DNA of 64,000 nt, taken from assembly GCA_030549205.1 (NCBI GenBank), contig JAUKTV010000015.1:186001-250000 (forward strand), read 5' to 3'. Below, in pieces: positions 1-12,462 of the stretch. A program made the position numbers and the translations under genes. The DNA is from Apiosordaria backusii. Taxonomy: Eukaryota; Ascomycota; Sordariomycetes; Sordariales; Lasiosphaeriaceae. Position 1 is the first letter of the stretch. The number at the start of each line of letters is the position of its first letter. The notes below the pieces were generated by a model that saw only the letters and a program-made list of their open reading frames with translations, ran no database searches and had not been told where the DNA came from.

Positions 1-1526
1 GGTTTTTTAATTAATTATTTATTTAAATTTACTATATATAGCCTTTAATTAATAAGACTTTTTAAGGTTCTTTAATATTTATTTTAATATTTAAAGTAAT
101 AAATTAATATTAAAAGAACCTTTAAAGATCTTATAATAATAAGCTTTAGCTTTAATTAATATTAATTTAATAAATTAGCTAATATTTATTTTAATATTTT
201 ATTTATATTTAAGTATATTTTTTTTACTTTTATTAATAAATGATTTTTAATAGGGGTTTTAAGTTAACTTTAGGCCTATAATAGACTTATTAAAAGGCTT
301 TAAGTTACTATTAATTATAGTTTTTTAAATTATAGTAAGTTTATTAATTGATTTATTATTAAGAAACTTTTTAAAGTATAGGTTATTATTTTTATTTATT
401 AATTATAGTAGCTTTACTTTCTTTTAATTTAAATTCTTTTTTAAAATGGTAGTAATATTTTAAATTACAATAAGCTTAATTACTATATTAATAAAGGAAG
501 ATTTTACTATTACTTTTTTAATCGGTATTTATATTTAATAAGTTTTACTTTTAAAAGAATTAATAATTTATTAAGCTTTATATAGGCTTATAGTTTTAAA
601 GTTTTAAACCTTTTTTTAATAGAAATAAAAAGCTTTATAAAGGAACCTATAATTTTAAACCGGTTTAAATTTAATTTATAAAGAAAGGAAGGCTTTAATT
701 TATTATAGAATATTTAATAAAAAGTAAGGTCCTTATTATTAATTACTATATAGTTAATTAATTTAAATACTATAAATATTATATAATATTATAAATATTA
801 AAAAAGCTATAATAATATTATAGTAATTTATAATTTGTTTAAAAATACTTTAATAAAGTATTTAATTAGGCTATTTTACTTATAAATATAAGGTTTAAAA
901 GTAGAAAATTTAATATTTTTAGTAGAAAATTAAGCCTATAGTTTATTATTAATTTTTATTATTATTATAATAAAAGTAAATAAGGTATTAATTATAGTAA
1001 TTCTTTAAGCCTTTAAAAAAGCCTTTTATAACGTTTAATATAATTAAGCTTTTAACGTTTAATAAATAAAAAGCCTATTTAAATTAAGATTTTTAATTTA
1101 TTAAAATTAATATTATAGAGAGTTTATTATAGGGTATAGGTTTAATTTTAAAAGTATTACCTTTAATAGAATTTAAAACTTTAAAAGAGTTTAAAATAAT
1201 AAAAAATTAAAGCCTTTTTATTATTTTAATTTTATTATAAACTAAATATTAAAAATTTACTTTTTTTATTTAATTTAAATTTAAAAGTTTAATAATAATT
1301 TTATAAGTCTTTTTTAATAGTATGAAGTTTATATAACTTAATTTAATATACTATTTTAATATTATTTAAAGTAATTTACTATAGTAATTTATAACGGTAT
1401 TAAAGATATTTTTAATAGCCTTTTTAAATATATAGCCTCCTTAAGTCTTTTTTTAATTAAATAAATTAAGGTTATTTAAACTATTAAAGCCTTCTATAAG
1501 TTAATAAAGCTTTTTAATAGATTTAC

Positions 1527-2473
1527 CTTAAGGTTCGGTGGTATATACACAAGACGTAACACACAGATGCTCACGATCAACACAACAGTATCTTCAAGTT
1601 ATTTAGTATACTATTAAACTAGCTACCTATTAAAGCATCTTAGCCTTTACTATTATACTTATAATCGATATTAGCTTTATTAACCATCCTTCTACTTTAT
1701 CCTTCTATATAAATACTTTATCTTAAGTCCTTATATTATCATTATCAATCTATAATCCTCGATTAAGCTTAATTAACCTCTATTTAAATCGACAAAGTTT
1801 AGTATATTATTCGATAAATAAAGTATCGAGCTTATATATAGCCAAATCCTAAATATAAGTAAGGCCTATATTTCGCTCTTTACTATCTTTCTTTAATATA
1901 GCTATTATTATATTAACTAATTTAACCTTATTACTATTCTATATTAGGATCTTATACTTATAGGCTTTTAGTATAATTGTATATTAGTATTATATTAATA
2001 CTATCTTTTAATTATTAAGTTATATAGGATAGACCTATATTTAATACTATAAGTAGTCGGTTAAGTCTTAATATAGTAGGTAATATAGAAAAGGAATATA
2101 GTAGATAATATAGAAAAGGAAAGGTAAAGAAAAGTAAATAGGATTATTTTTAACCTTATATAAGCGCTAATGTTTGGCCTTAACGTAAGTTAATAAAGGA
2201 ATTATTAGTATGGTTATAAGTAATTTAATAGTAAAGGAGGCATTTAAAAGGTTTGGCTATAATGTTATTATACAAATTTATTATTAAATTCGACAGTAAA
2301 AGGTTTAGCTATATAATAAATATATAATAAGTATATAACAATTATATAACTATAATAGTAGCCCTAAGCAGTTCAAATAGTATACTAAATCAACTGTAAA
2401 GAGAACTAACGCCAGGTATAGCATTGTAAAAGAATTTTTTTTTTAGAAGCTCCACTTTTTAGAGAGACAGACA
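1527..2473 (+). mobile_element. Family R retroposon copy, full length, inserted in Copia-B copy 1
   Basis: It begins with cttaaggttcggtgg and ends with the family 3' end (agaagctccactt, then agagagacagaca). The 5' 70 bp keep many CpA sites, while the middle is strongly RIP-mutated. Internally it holds the 25 bp minisatellite (about 2 units). Unlike other full copies I see no target duplication. Compared with the sister locus near 48310-48490, about 180 bp of Copia-B sequence is missing at the junction, so this copy arrived with, or later suffered, a target deletion. Confidence 0.85.
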
Positions 2474-4192
2474 TATTATTTAACTCTATAAACTTATTAT
2501 TAAGCTTTTAAAGGTTTAAATCGACCTTTAAATAGTTTTTTTTTAAAATAAAAGCCTATTAAAAAGTTTTATTATTAATTTTTACTTTTAATTAATAACG
2601 TTAAAATTTATATTATAATAAATAGTAGACCTTTTAACCTTTTATAATTTTAAAAAGAAGTTGAAAATTTTAAAATTAAATACCGTTATTAAAACTTTAT
2701 TAAGTCTATATAATACTTTCTTTTTAACCTAACTATTAATTTTATAGTATAATATACTATTAAAAAGGTTAATATTAAAGTAAAAAATATATAAAGTATT
2801 TTTAAATTTAAATTTAATATATTTAGGAGGTTCTTTTTAAGAAAGTATTATAAATACAGTAATTTTCAAGCTTTTAAGTATTAGGGAACCTTCCTTTATA
2901 TAAATTGTCCTTGATAAATTATTATTAAATTTATAGTTAGTAAACTATTTTTAATTATTAATAATATAATTAATAGATTTAATATTATATAGATTTAAAG
3001 AAAGTATTATTAAAACTTTACTTTTAGTATTTTTAATATCTTTAATTGGCTTTATAAATATTATATAAATACTATCGTTATTATCGTTATTATTAAAGTT
3101 TTTAAAAACCTTTAAAGTTAAATTATAAAAGTTTACTATATAAATAAACGAATCTTTAATTTTAAGTTTTTCTTTAATACCTTTATGCTTTTTAAAACTT
3201 TTTTTCTTTTTCTTTTAAAAAGGTTTATTAAGGCTATTAAGGCTATTATTATTATTACATTTAAATTTTTTTCTTTATAAAACCCTTTTTTTTAATACTT
3301 TTAAAAGGGCCTTTTCTACTTTTATAAACTATACCTTTAACGGTAAAAGAAATTAAAATATACTATTTTTTTAATAAATTTATTATTAAAAAATTTAAAT
3401 TAATAATATTTATATTTTAATTTAATATTTTAATAATCTATATAGTATTTTATTACCTTTTATCCTATTATAAAAAGTTCTTTATAATTTATAAATATTA
3501 ATTTACTTAATTTATAATTTAAAAGTTAATATTAATTAATACAAGTTAATTAATTATATTAAAAAATTTAATATTAAAGTTTATTAAAGAATTTATAAAT
3601 TAATAGAAATTTAAAAAGTAGTATTTCCTATAAAGATTTCTTTACTATAATTTAATACTATAAAAATATCTTTAAATAAGGAATTTATAAGCTTTAATAG
3701 GATTCGTTTATTATAAAATAAAAACCTAAAAGCTTAAAGCTATACTATTTTAAAATAATATTAATAATAAGGCTTATTTAATATTATTTTAATAAGCTAT
3801 TATAATAAAGTCCTTTATAAAAGTAATTATATTAATAATATATAATATAATATTTAATCCCTATTTTTATAGATTAAAATTTTTAAAGTTTATAAGTTTT
3901 TAATTAATAAGGAATTTATAAACCTTTTTAATTATTTTAATAACTATAATAATATAAAGGACTTTAATAAAATTACTATTAACCATAAGCCTTAATTAGT
4001 AGGCTACTATAGTTTCTATATATATAGTTTTAATTACTATTAAAGGAACGATTATAATAACCTTAAGTTATTTTACAGCGTTTTAAGTTATTATTAAAAA
4101 CTTAATTTACTTTATTACTCTAATTATAGTATTTTATAATTATTAATTTTAAGCCTTTTACTTTTTAAATTAAATAATAAAGGCCTATATAT

Positions 4193-4647
4193 CTTGGTGC
4201 CGCAATCGATCAAGTCTCGATGTAGTGGGTGGTATAGGAGAGGAATGTGGTGGGTAATGTGGGAGAGGAATGTGGTGGGTGATGTAGGAGAGGAACGGTA
4301 AAGAAGAGCAGACAGGATCCTTTTTAACCTTATATAGGCACTAGTGCCTGGCCTTAGTATAGGCTGGTAAGGAAGTTATCGGTGCGGTTATAAGCAATTC
4401 GGTAGTAAAGAAGGTATTTAGAAGGTTTGGCTATAATATTATTATATAAGCTTATTATTAAACTCGACAGTAGAAGGTTTAACTATATAATAAGTATATA
4501 ACAAATACATAATAGTTACATAACTATAACGGTAGCCCCAGGTAGTTCAAGTAGCATACCAGATTAACTGTAAAGAGAACCAACGCTAGGTATAGCGTTA
4601 TAAAAGCAATTTTTTTTAGAAGCTCCACTTCTTAGAAAGACAGAAAC
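4193..4647 (+). mobile_element. Family R copy, 5'-truncated, with a perfect 16 bp target duplication
   Basis: The sequence matches only the 3' half of family R, from the minisatellite to agaaagacagaaac. It is flanked by ataaaggcctatatat at 4177-4192 and again at 4648-4663. The sister Copia-B copy 3 keeps the unoccupied site near 50990 (ataaaagcttatatata). Truncation at the 5' end, an intact 3' end and a long duplication are what target-primed reverse transcription produces. Several CpG and CpA sites survive (for example ggtgccgcaatcgatcaag), so it is among the younger insertions. Confidence 0.9.
4215..4300 (+). repeat. Family R internal minisatellite, about 25 bp unit
   Basis: Three imperfect units of the form gaatgtggtgggtaatgt plus aggagag stand in tandem here. 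The same block occurs in other R copies with different unit numbers: about two in 1527-2473 and 11112-12061, and about four at 46800-46905, 51400-51500 and 60125-60225. The block is a recognisable family landmark. Confidence 0.8.
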
Positions 4648-5227
4648 ATAAAGGCCTATATATAGTAAGAACCTACTAATTCTTCTTCCTTAAAAGACCT
4701 TTACTTAAACTTAATATTTTATATTTTTAAATTTATAAAGGACTTAATATATTTATTACTAAAGTATTTCATAAAATTTTAAAATTTTGATTTAATGCCG
4801 ATTTTTATTAAAGCTTTAATTATAGTTTACTTATATAGTAAAAAGTATTAAATTTATAGTATTTAAAAGTTTTAAAGAATAGGCTTTATTTTATATAGTA
4901 AAATATTTATAATTATTAATAATAATAATAATTAAAAAGGTCTTTTCTTTTTTACTTTTTATTTACTTATAAAATTATTTACTTAATTAAAGTTAAAGTA
5001 GGAGTATTATTTTTAACCTTTATAAGTTTATAGTTTATAGGCCTTTAATGTTTTATTAAGTTTAATTTTTATATACTTTATAGTATAATAAATTTAATAG
5101 TAAGTATAAATTTAAACCTTTATAGGCCCCTAAAAAACTTAATAAAAGTAAAGTAAGTTTAGTTTTTACTTTAAAACCTTACTTTAATAAGTAGACTTTA
5201 AAATTAATAATTTTATAACCTATTTAT

Positions 5228-5962
5228 AATTTAATATTAAGATATTAAAATATAATACTTAGTAGGTATTATAGGATAAAAATATAATAAGTAAATAATT
5301 ATATTATAACATTAGCCTTTTATAAATTTACTATAATACTTTTTATAGTAAAGTTTGTACTTAACTTCTATTATATACTTACCGATCAACATATAATACC
5401 TTATATACCCTAGCGGGTAAATAAGTTAAAGTATAATTTAATTAACTTTAAAATTTACTAAGTTTTATAAACTATTTATTAAGCCTTTTATAGTTTTTAA
5501 TTTATAAGGCTTATAGGCTTATAATTTAGTATGGTACTAATATACTTATTTAATTATAGGCTTATTAATTTTAAGTTAATTTAGTTAGCTTAGTAGTTAG
5601 CTATAGGTTTTATAAGTAGTTAAATTAGTGTAGTTTATAGTTCTTTAAAAGTCGACTTACGGCTATATAAAAAGGTTATAAAATTAAGTACCTTTAACCT
5701 AAAGTGTAGGTTAATATAGGGTTAGGGTTAGGCTATTTATATTACCTATAATAGTAGACTTTAGTAGCCTGAATACAAAATTATAGGCGGTTTGGCCTAC
5801 TGGTTAGTAGGATATAGGCCTTTGAATAGCCCTGCAGTGAAGTAAGATACTGGGTGGGTACTGGGTAGTTAATAGGTAGGCTTTTTAACTTAAGCTTCTA
5901 CTATATAGTATAATAGTAGCTACCTACTATAAACTTAGGCCTTATAGGGACCTAGTTTAACA
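5228..5962 (-). repeat. Copia-B LTR (5' LTR of copy 1), truncated at its 3' end
   Basis: This is the reverse complement of the 834 bp Copia-B LTR. The start of the LTR lies at 5962 (ggacctagtttaaca on the plus strand). About 100 bp at the other end are lost, where it joins the degraded leader. The stretch 5740-5870 retains more G and C than its surroundings. The TTAGGG-like motif at about 5717 is part of this LTR and not a telomere, because the same motif is found in the LTR at 18755. Confidence 0.85.
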
Positions 5963-6434
5963 AAACTTAACTATATACTTTAAAAAACTAATTATTTATT
6001 TTATATTGCTTATTAAAATTAAAAACTTTACTTTTAAATTAAGTTTAAAGTATTAATATAACCAGTAAATTCTTAAAATTTAAAAATAATAAGCCCTTTT
6101 TAAGCTATTATTAAACTATTATATTAAAAAGAGAAAATACTATTTTTAAAAAAAAGTTTAAAGTTAATAAATTTTATAAATAAAAATAGTTTTTATAAAA
6201 AAGATTATAAGAATATATTAAATATATTTACAGTAATATTAAATAACTAATTTAATTATATAATAATAATAATTATAAAGAAAGTATTAAACTATTTTTA
6301 TTATTAAAAGGTAAAAGTTTTTTTAAAAAAAGTAAATTAATAAATCTTTTGAAAAATAAAAACAACCTATTTAAAAAAGCTTAATAAACTATAATATAAA
6401 CTTTAATTTAATAAAGTGGATTTTATAATAAAGA
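5963..6434. other. Unassigned AT-rich stretch
   Basis: No reading frame, family R sequence or LTR is recognisable here. It lies between the outer end of the Copia-B copy 1 LTR and an old R copy. It is probably a RIP-erased element, but nothing in the sequence names it. Confidence 0.4.
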
Positions 6435-7403
6435 TCTTTAAATTTAATAATATATATTTAAAATATAATATATAAATATTTATAATTAATATAATAATAT
6501 TTTTTAATTATTTAATATAATTATTTTATGAATTACTTATTAAATTATTTTATCGTTTATTATTATTACTGTAATGAAAACTAACTTTATTAATTATATT
6601 TTTACCCTATTCTTTTATTGAAAAACTTTATTTTTAACATTTATATTATTACTTTAAATTTAATATTTTAAAATAGAATTAATGAAAACTTTATTTAAAT
6701 TAAAAAAGGTTAATATATTAATTTAAAAAAAAGTAATAATAATATATACAATATATATTTCAATATAAGTAATATTTATATTTGTTTATTTTATAGTATA
6801 TTTTTTAATATAACTATTATTATATTAAAGTCCTTTTTATTATTTAACTTTAAGATTTTATATTTATAAACTTTTAATATAATTATATATTATTATTACA
6901 TTGATATTATTCTTTAATTATTAAATTATATAAAATAAATTTATATTTAATATTATAATTAATTAGGATTTTAATATGTCTTTTTAAAAAGTAGAGCTTA
7001 TAAAAAGAAAATTCTTTTATAATATTATACTTAGCGTTAGTTCTTTTTCTAGTTATTATATTTTAATATAATAGATAATATAATAAAGGAACGGTAAAGA
7101 AAAGTACTAAATAGGATTTCTTTGAATTTTATATAAATATTAATATTTAATTTTAATATAAACCGATAAAGAAATTTTTAATATAATTATAGGTAATTTA
7201 ATAAAAAAAGTATTTAAAAGGTTTAATTGTATTATTTTATAAATTTAGTATTGAATTTATTAATAAAAGGTTTAATTATATAATAAAAATAAAATTATAA
7301 TAATAATGTTAAATAATTTAAATAATATATTAAATTAATTATAAAAAGACCTAACGTTAAATATAGTATTTTAAATGAATTTTCTTTTTAAAGCTTTACT
7401 TCT
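6435..7403 (+). mobile_element. Old family R copy, interrupted by an 82 bp minus-strand R insertion
   Basis: Despite near-complete loss of C and G, the copy follows the R consensus from its 5' end (ttaaaatataatatataaa for the ggtatatacacaagacg region) to its 3' end (aaagctttacttctttaac). It is split at 6977/7060 by a short reverse R fragment. It is heavily RIP-mutated, so it is older than the copies with surviving CpA sites. The 5' limit is uncertain by about 20 bp. Confidence 0.7.
6978..7059 (-). mobile_element. Minimal family R insertion (82 bp) with a 10 bp target duplication
   Basis: The segment starts gtctttttaaaaagtagag, which is the reverse complement of the R 3' terminus, and covers only the last 80 or so bases of the family. 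It is flanked by attttaatat at 6968-6977 and 7060-7069. The host sequence reads through as one continuous R copy when the insert and one duplication are removed. Confidence 0.8.
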
Positions 7404-7921
7404 TTAACAATAATAATAAAGATAAAGTTAAAAATATTAAAAAATAATCAACTTAATTTATTAAATATATAAAAATAAAAAGTATAAGTTATTAACTTTA
7501 AATAAGAAAGAGTTATATTTAAATTAAATATAATTTAATAATTATAATTTTTAATTAGAATCTATGAAAAAAATAATTAATAATAAATATAATTGTTAAT
7601 AAATTTAAAAGTATTAATAGTTTATTTAATAAATATTATAATAGAAAATAAGGTTATAATAAAAGAGGTATAGTAATAATAGTAGTAATATTAATAGAGT
7701 TACGAAGGTTAATTTATTAAAGAGTTTTAATATACTATTAATTTAATTAAGTTTTAAATTTATTTAATAAATGAATTTAAAGAATTTTAACCTTGACCTT
7801 TATATATTATGTCTTATATATATATTATTAAATTTAAGATACCTATTTAATATAAATATAATCATAGCTTTATTATAAAAAAACTTTCTTTTTAAAACTT
7901 TCATTTTTAAATAAATATATT
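7404..7921. other. Unassigned AT-rich relic with a short R 5'-end fragment
   Basis: Most of this stretch is unrecognisable. An Asn-rich translation is possible around 7630-7700, as in Gag linkers of LTR elements, but this is weak. About 7800-7838 resembles the reverse complement of the extreme R 5' end (ttatgtcttatatatatatt). Confidence 0.35.
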
Positions 7922-7935
7922 TTTTATATTATTAT

Positions 7936-8886
7936 TTCTAAAGTTTCAGTAATATATATATAAAATATAATATATAGATACTTATAATTCATATATAATT
8001 TTCTAAAAAGTAGAGCTTTTAAAAAAATAAAGTGTTTCTTTTTATAATACTATACTTAACGTTTATAATTAATATAATAGTATCTTTAAATTATTTAATA
8101 TCCTATTAACTATATACTAAACTATTTTAACCTTTATTATTATATTTATAATCGATACTATCCTCCTACCTTATCCTTTTATTTAGATACTTTATTTTAA
8201 ATCTCTTTATTACCTTTTTTAATTTATTAATTTATATTGAAATCAATTAAATCCTTTTAATAAAATAAAATTTAATATATTAATTAAAAAATGAAATAAG
8301 AATAATACATATAATATATATTTAAATCTAAATAATATTTATATTCTTCGATTTTTTATTTCTCCTTTAATTGCTATTGTTATATTAACCAATTGAAAAT
8401 ATTTATAGTAATTTAGCTTTAGAATTTAATATTTATAAACTTTTATTATAATTATATAGAATAAACCTATATTTAATATTATAATTAATTAAATTTTAAT
8501 ATAGTAAGGAATATAAAAGAAAGATATAGTAAATAATATAAAAAAATATAATAGGTAATATAAGAAAAGAATAGTAAAGAAAAGTAAGATCGTTTTGAAT
8601 TTTATATAAGTATTGAAATTTAATTTTAATATAAGTTAATAAGGAAATTATTAGTATAGTTATAAATAATTCAATAATAAAGGAAATATTTAAAAGGTTT
8701 AATTATAATAAATAAATTTAATAGTAAAAGATTGAACTATATAATAAATATATAATAAATATATAATTATAATAGTAACTTTAAATAGTTGAAATAGTAT
8801 ATGAGATTAATTATAAAGATAATTAATATTAAGTATAGTATTATAAAAGAAAATCCTTTTTTAAAAGCTTTACTTTTAAAAAGATA
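7936..8886 (+). mobile_element. Old family R copy with a 14 bp target duplication, interrupted by a 67 bp R fragment
   Basis: This is a complete but strongly RIP-mutated R copy. The perfect duplication ttttatattattat at 7922-7935 and 8887-8900 marks its borders. It carries its own nested insertion at 7996-8062. Its 3' end still shows aaaagctttacttttaaaaag, the degraded form of the agaagctccacttctcagag end. Confidence 0.82.
7996..8062 (-). mobile_element. Minimal family R insertion (67 bp) with a 14 bp target duplication
   Basis: This is a reverse-oriented R 3'-terminal fragment (ttttctaaaaagtagagc). It lies in the 5' part of an older R copy. The duplications are ttataattcatata (7982-7995) and ttataattaatata (8063-8076), with one mismatch. 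It is cut at its family 5' side near the acttaacg motif, within about 20 bp of the cut points of the 82 bp and 59 bp inserts. Confidence 0.78.
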
Positions 8887-8900
8887 TTTTATATTATTAT

Positions 8901-9562
8901 AAAACAGTATTCATTTATTATAAAAAAGCTTAAATTAATATTAAAAATAGCTAAATTAATATAAAAGAAATTAAAATCAATATAAAATAAAGTAAATCTA
9001 ATATAAATAATTATTAATTAGCTTTTATATTAATTTTAACTTAATATTTATTAATAGCTTTATTTATTTTTTTAAAAGTCTTTTTTATTTTTTTATATAT
9101 TTAATAATTTACTTCATAACTTAATATTCAATTATATAGTTAATCTTATAAGTATTAAAATTTTAAAAATCCTTTATTAGGTTTTATTATAAAAGCTTTT
9201 AATAAAAAGGATTATACTTTATTAAAGTAATCGATAAGTAAGTGATTAGAATAATTAAGTTTGAATATTTTTAAATATTTAAATTTATAAATAAGCCCTT
9301 TAATTCTTTAAAACTTTTTAAATAGTTTTATATATTATTATAAAAATTTATATAAAAGTTTAAATAAATAATAACTTTTATAAAATTAAATACAAATAAA
9401 TTCCTTTTTTAAACTTTATCGGTTTATAATAAAGGTTATAATAAAGTTAATAATTAATTAAGTATTTTAATAAATCCTTTTTATATATATTTTAATAATA
9501 ATATTTAACAATTTATAAAAGGAAAATTAATTAATAAATTAAAAAATAAATATTTAATATGA
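8901..9562. other. Unassigned AT-rich stretch
   Basis: No gene or known repeat is visible. A few imperfect short tandem motifs around attaatataaaa occur at 8935-9010, and there are isolated spots of retained CpG. It is likely a RIP-erased element. Confidence 0.35.
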
Positions 9563-10617
9563 AATATTTATTAAAAAATAAACTTTTTAAAAAAGATTTT
9601 GTTTATAATATTTAACGTTAATTCTTTTTATAGTTAGTTTAATATATTATTTAATTAATGAAAGTTACTATTATAATTATATATTTATTATATAATTAAA
9701 TGGTTTATTATTAAATTTAATAATATATTAATAAAATAATAATATTATTAAAGTTTTTACATACCTTTATTATTATTAAATTATAAATAATTATATTAAT
9801 AATTCCTTTATTAACGTCTATTAAAGTTAAATATTTATTAAAAAAATCTAATTTATTACTTCTTTTATTATTCTTTTTATATATTATTTTTTCTCTAAAA
9901 ATTAATTAATTATAATATTGAATATAAATTTATTTTATATAATTTAATAATTAAAGAATATTATTAATATAATAGTAAAATATAATTATATTTAATAATA
10001 TATATAATTAACTTTTAAATAATAAGAAGGTTTATACTTTACGTTTTCTTTATTATAATTATTGTTATATTAATAAATTCAAAATAACCGCAATTCTTTA
10101 ACTTTGGAATTTTATATTTATAAACTTTTAATATAACTATATATTACTATTATATTAATAATATCTTTTAATTATTATATTATATAGAATAGATTTATAT
10201 TTGATATTAGAAATAGTTGATTAAATTTTAATATAATAAATAATATAAAAAAGTATTAGAAAAAAAATTAAAAAATAAAGTTCTTTTTAATTTTCAATAA
10301 ATATTAATATTTAACTTTAATATAAGCTAATAAAGAAATTATTCGTATAATTATAAATAATCTAATAATAAAAGAAGTATTTAAAAGGTTTAATTATATT
10401 ATTATTTTATAAATATAGTATTAAATTTATTTATAAAAGGTTTTAAAATTTAATAGTATTTATATAAAATATATAGATATTTATAATTAGTATTTTTAAG
10501 CTATTTAATATAATTATTTAATTAATTATTTATTAAACTATTTTATCGTTTTTTTTTAAATACTTTCTTTTAATTATTATATTATTCATTTACTATTTTA
10601 ATTTAAACTTTATTAAC
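9563..10617. mobile_element. Three abutting family R fragments (minus, plus, plus)
   Basis: About 9563-9992 is a reverse R copy reaching from the 3' end to the middle of the family. About 9995-10445 is a forward R segment containing the middle (ccgcaattctttaac region to the 3' half). About 10446-10617 is a forward R 5' portion that stops where the next R copy begins. All are strongly RIP-mutated, and borders are approximate. Confidence 0.6.
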
Positions 10618-12440
10618 TTAAGGTTCGGTAGTATATAAAATATAACATATAAATACTTATAATTAATACAATAGTATCTTTAAATTATTTATTATAAATA
10701 TTTAATTAATTACTTATTAAATCGTTTTATCCTTTATTATTACTTTTATAATAATAATTAATATTTATAATTATACTTTTACCTTATCCTTTAATTTAAA
10801 TACTTTATTCTAAATCCGTTTATTATTAATTTACTAATTTACTTTAAACTTAATTAAATTCTATTTAAATTAATAAAATTTAATATATTATTTAAAAAAT
10901 AAAATATTAAAAGTATATATAGTTACCTTTTAAATTAAAAATATTTTACTTTTTGCTAATTTTTTTTAATATAATTATTATTAGGTTAATAAATTTAAAT
11001 TTATTATTATTTAATATTAAAACTTTATATTTATAAACTTTTAAAATAATTATAAATTACTATTATATTAATATTATCTTTTAATTATTAAATTATATAA
11101 AATACACTTATGTCTCTTTAAGAAGTGGAGCTTTTAAAAAAAAAATTCTTTTACAACGCTATACCCGGCGTTGGTTCTCTTTACAGTTGATTTAATATAC
11201 TACTTAAACTATCTAAGGCCACTATTATAGTTATGTAATTGTTATATACTTATTACGTATTTATTATATAGCTAAACCTTCTACCGTTAAGTTTAATAAT
11301 AAGCTTATATAATAATATTATAGCCAAACCTTCTAAACGCCTCCTTTACTATTAAATTGCTTATAACCGTACCAATAACTCCTTTACTGGCCTATACTAA
11401 AGCTAAGTACTAGCATTTATATAAAGTTAAAAAGAATTCTATTTACTGCTTTTCTTTACCTTTCTTCTTCTACATTACTTACTATATTCCTCTCTTATAT
11501 TACCTACTATATTGAGATTTAACCAATTACAGCATTAAGTATAGGTCTGTCCTATACAATTTAATAATTAAAAGATAGTATTAATATAATACTAATATAT
11601 AATTATACCGAAAGCTTATAAGTATAAAATCTTAATATAAGATAGTAATAAGGTTAAATTAGCTAATATAACAATAGCTGTACTGAAGAAAGATAGTAAA
11701 GAGCAAAATATAGGCCTTACCTATATTCGGGATTTGGCTATATATAAGCTTGATACTTTATTTATTAAATAATATACTAAACTTTGTCGATTTAAATAGA
11801 GGTTAATTAAGCTTAATTGAGAATTATAAATTAATAATAATAATATAAGGACTTAAGATAAAGCATTTATATAGAAAGATAAGGTAGAAGGATAGTTAGT
11901 AAAGCTAATATCGATTATAAGTATAATAGTAAAGGCTAAGATGCTTTAATAGGTAGCTAGTTTAATAGTATACTAAATAACTTGAAGATACTGTTTACTA
12001 TTGTATTAATCGTAAGCATCTATATATCATATCTTGTATATATACCACCGAACCTTAAGAAAAAATACACTTATATTTAATAGTTTAATTAAATTTTAAT
12101 ATGGTAAGTAATATAAAAAAGAAATACAATAAATAATATAAAAGAAAATGGTAAAAAACAGTAGTAAATAAAATCTTTTTTAATTTTAATATAAGTTAAT
12201 AAAGAAGTTATTAATATAATTATAAATAATTTAATAATAAAGAAGGTATTTGAAAGTTTAATTATACTGTTATTTTATAAACTTTATTATTAGGTAAAAG
12301 GTTTAACTATATAATCAATATATAATTATAATAATAAGGAGGCTTTAAATAGTTTAATTAATATAATAAATTAATTATAAAAAGAACTAACGTTAAATAT
12401 AGCATTATAAACGGATTTTTATTTTAAAACCTTTACTTTT
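10618..12440 (+). mobile_element. Old full-length family R copy hosting a younger R copy
   Basis: It starts with ttaaggttcggtagtatata and ends with the degraded R 3' end near 12435. It is interrupted at 11111 by a complete reverse R copy (11112-12061). Once the insert and one 13 bp duplication are removed, the host is collinear with the family consensus. Confidence 0.8.
11112..12061 (-). mobile_element. Full-length family R copy with a 13 bp target duplication, nested in another R copy
   Basis: This reverse copy runs from gtctctttaagaagtggagc to ccaccgaaccttaag. It is flanked by aaaatacacttat at 11099-11111 and 12062-12074. Ends are well preserved (ataccaccgaacctt; ctatacccggcgttggttc) while the centre is more AT-rich. 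About two minisatellite units lie near 11460-11515. Its orientation is opposite to its host. Confidence 0.9.
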
Positions 12441-12462
12441 TAAAAAGATATTATAAAAAAAG

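Larger units (their letters stand above)
1..5962 (-). mobile_element. Copia-B copy 1, RIP-degraded Ty1/copia retrotransposon, cut by the window start
   Basis: This is the reverse complement of the Copia-B element at 18513-26801. Position 1 corresponds to about 24190 of that element, and the match continues through integrase, protease and Gag to the 5' internal end at about 5228. An LTR piece follows. The copy is far more AT-rich than copy 2, and no reading frame survives. Its RNase H part and 3' LTR lie beyond the window start. It is interrupted by two family R insertions (1527-2473 and 4193-4647). Part of the 5' leader and the distal LTR end are missing at about 5228. The family assignment rests on long collinear similarity and is strong. 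Confidence 0.88.

Noticed and set aside
5716..5733. Telomere-like TTAGGG units
   Set aside because: Only about two units are present, and the same motif belongs to the Copia-B LTR (also at about 18755 and 26205).
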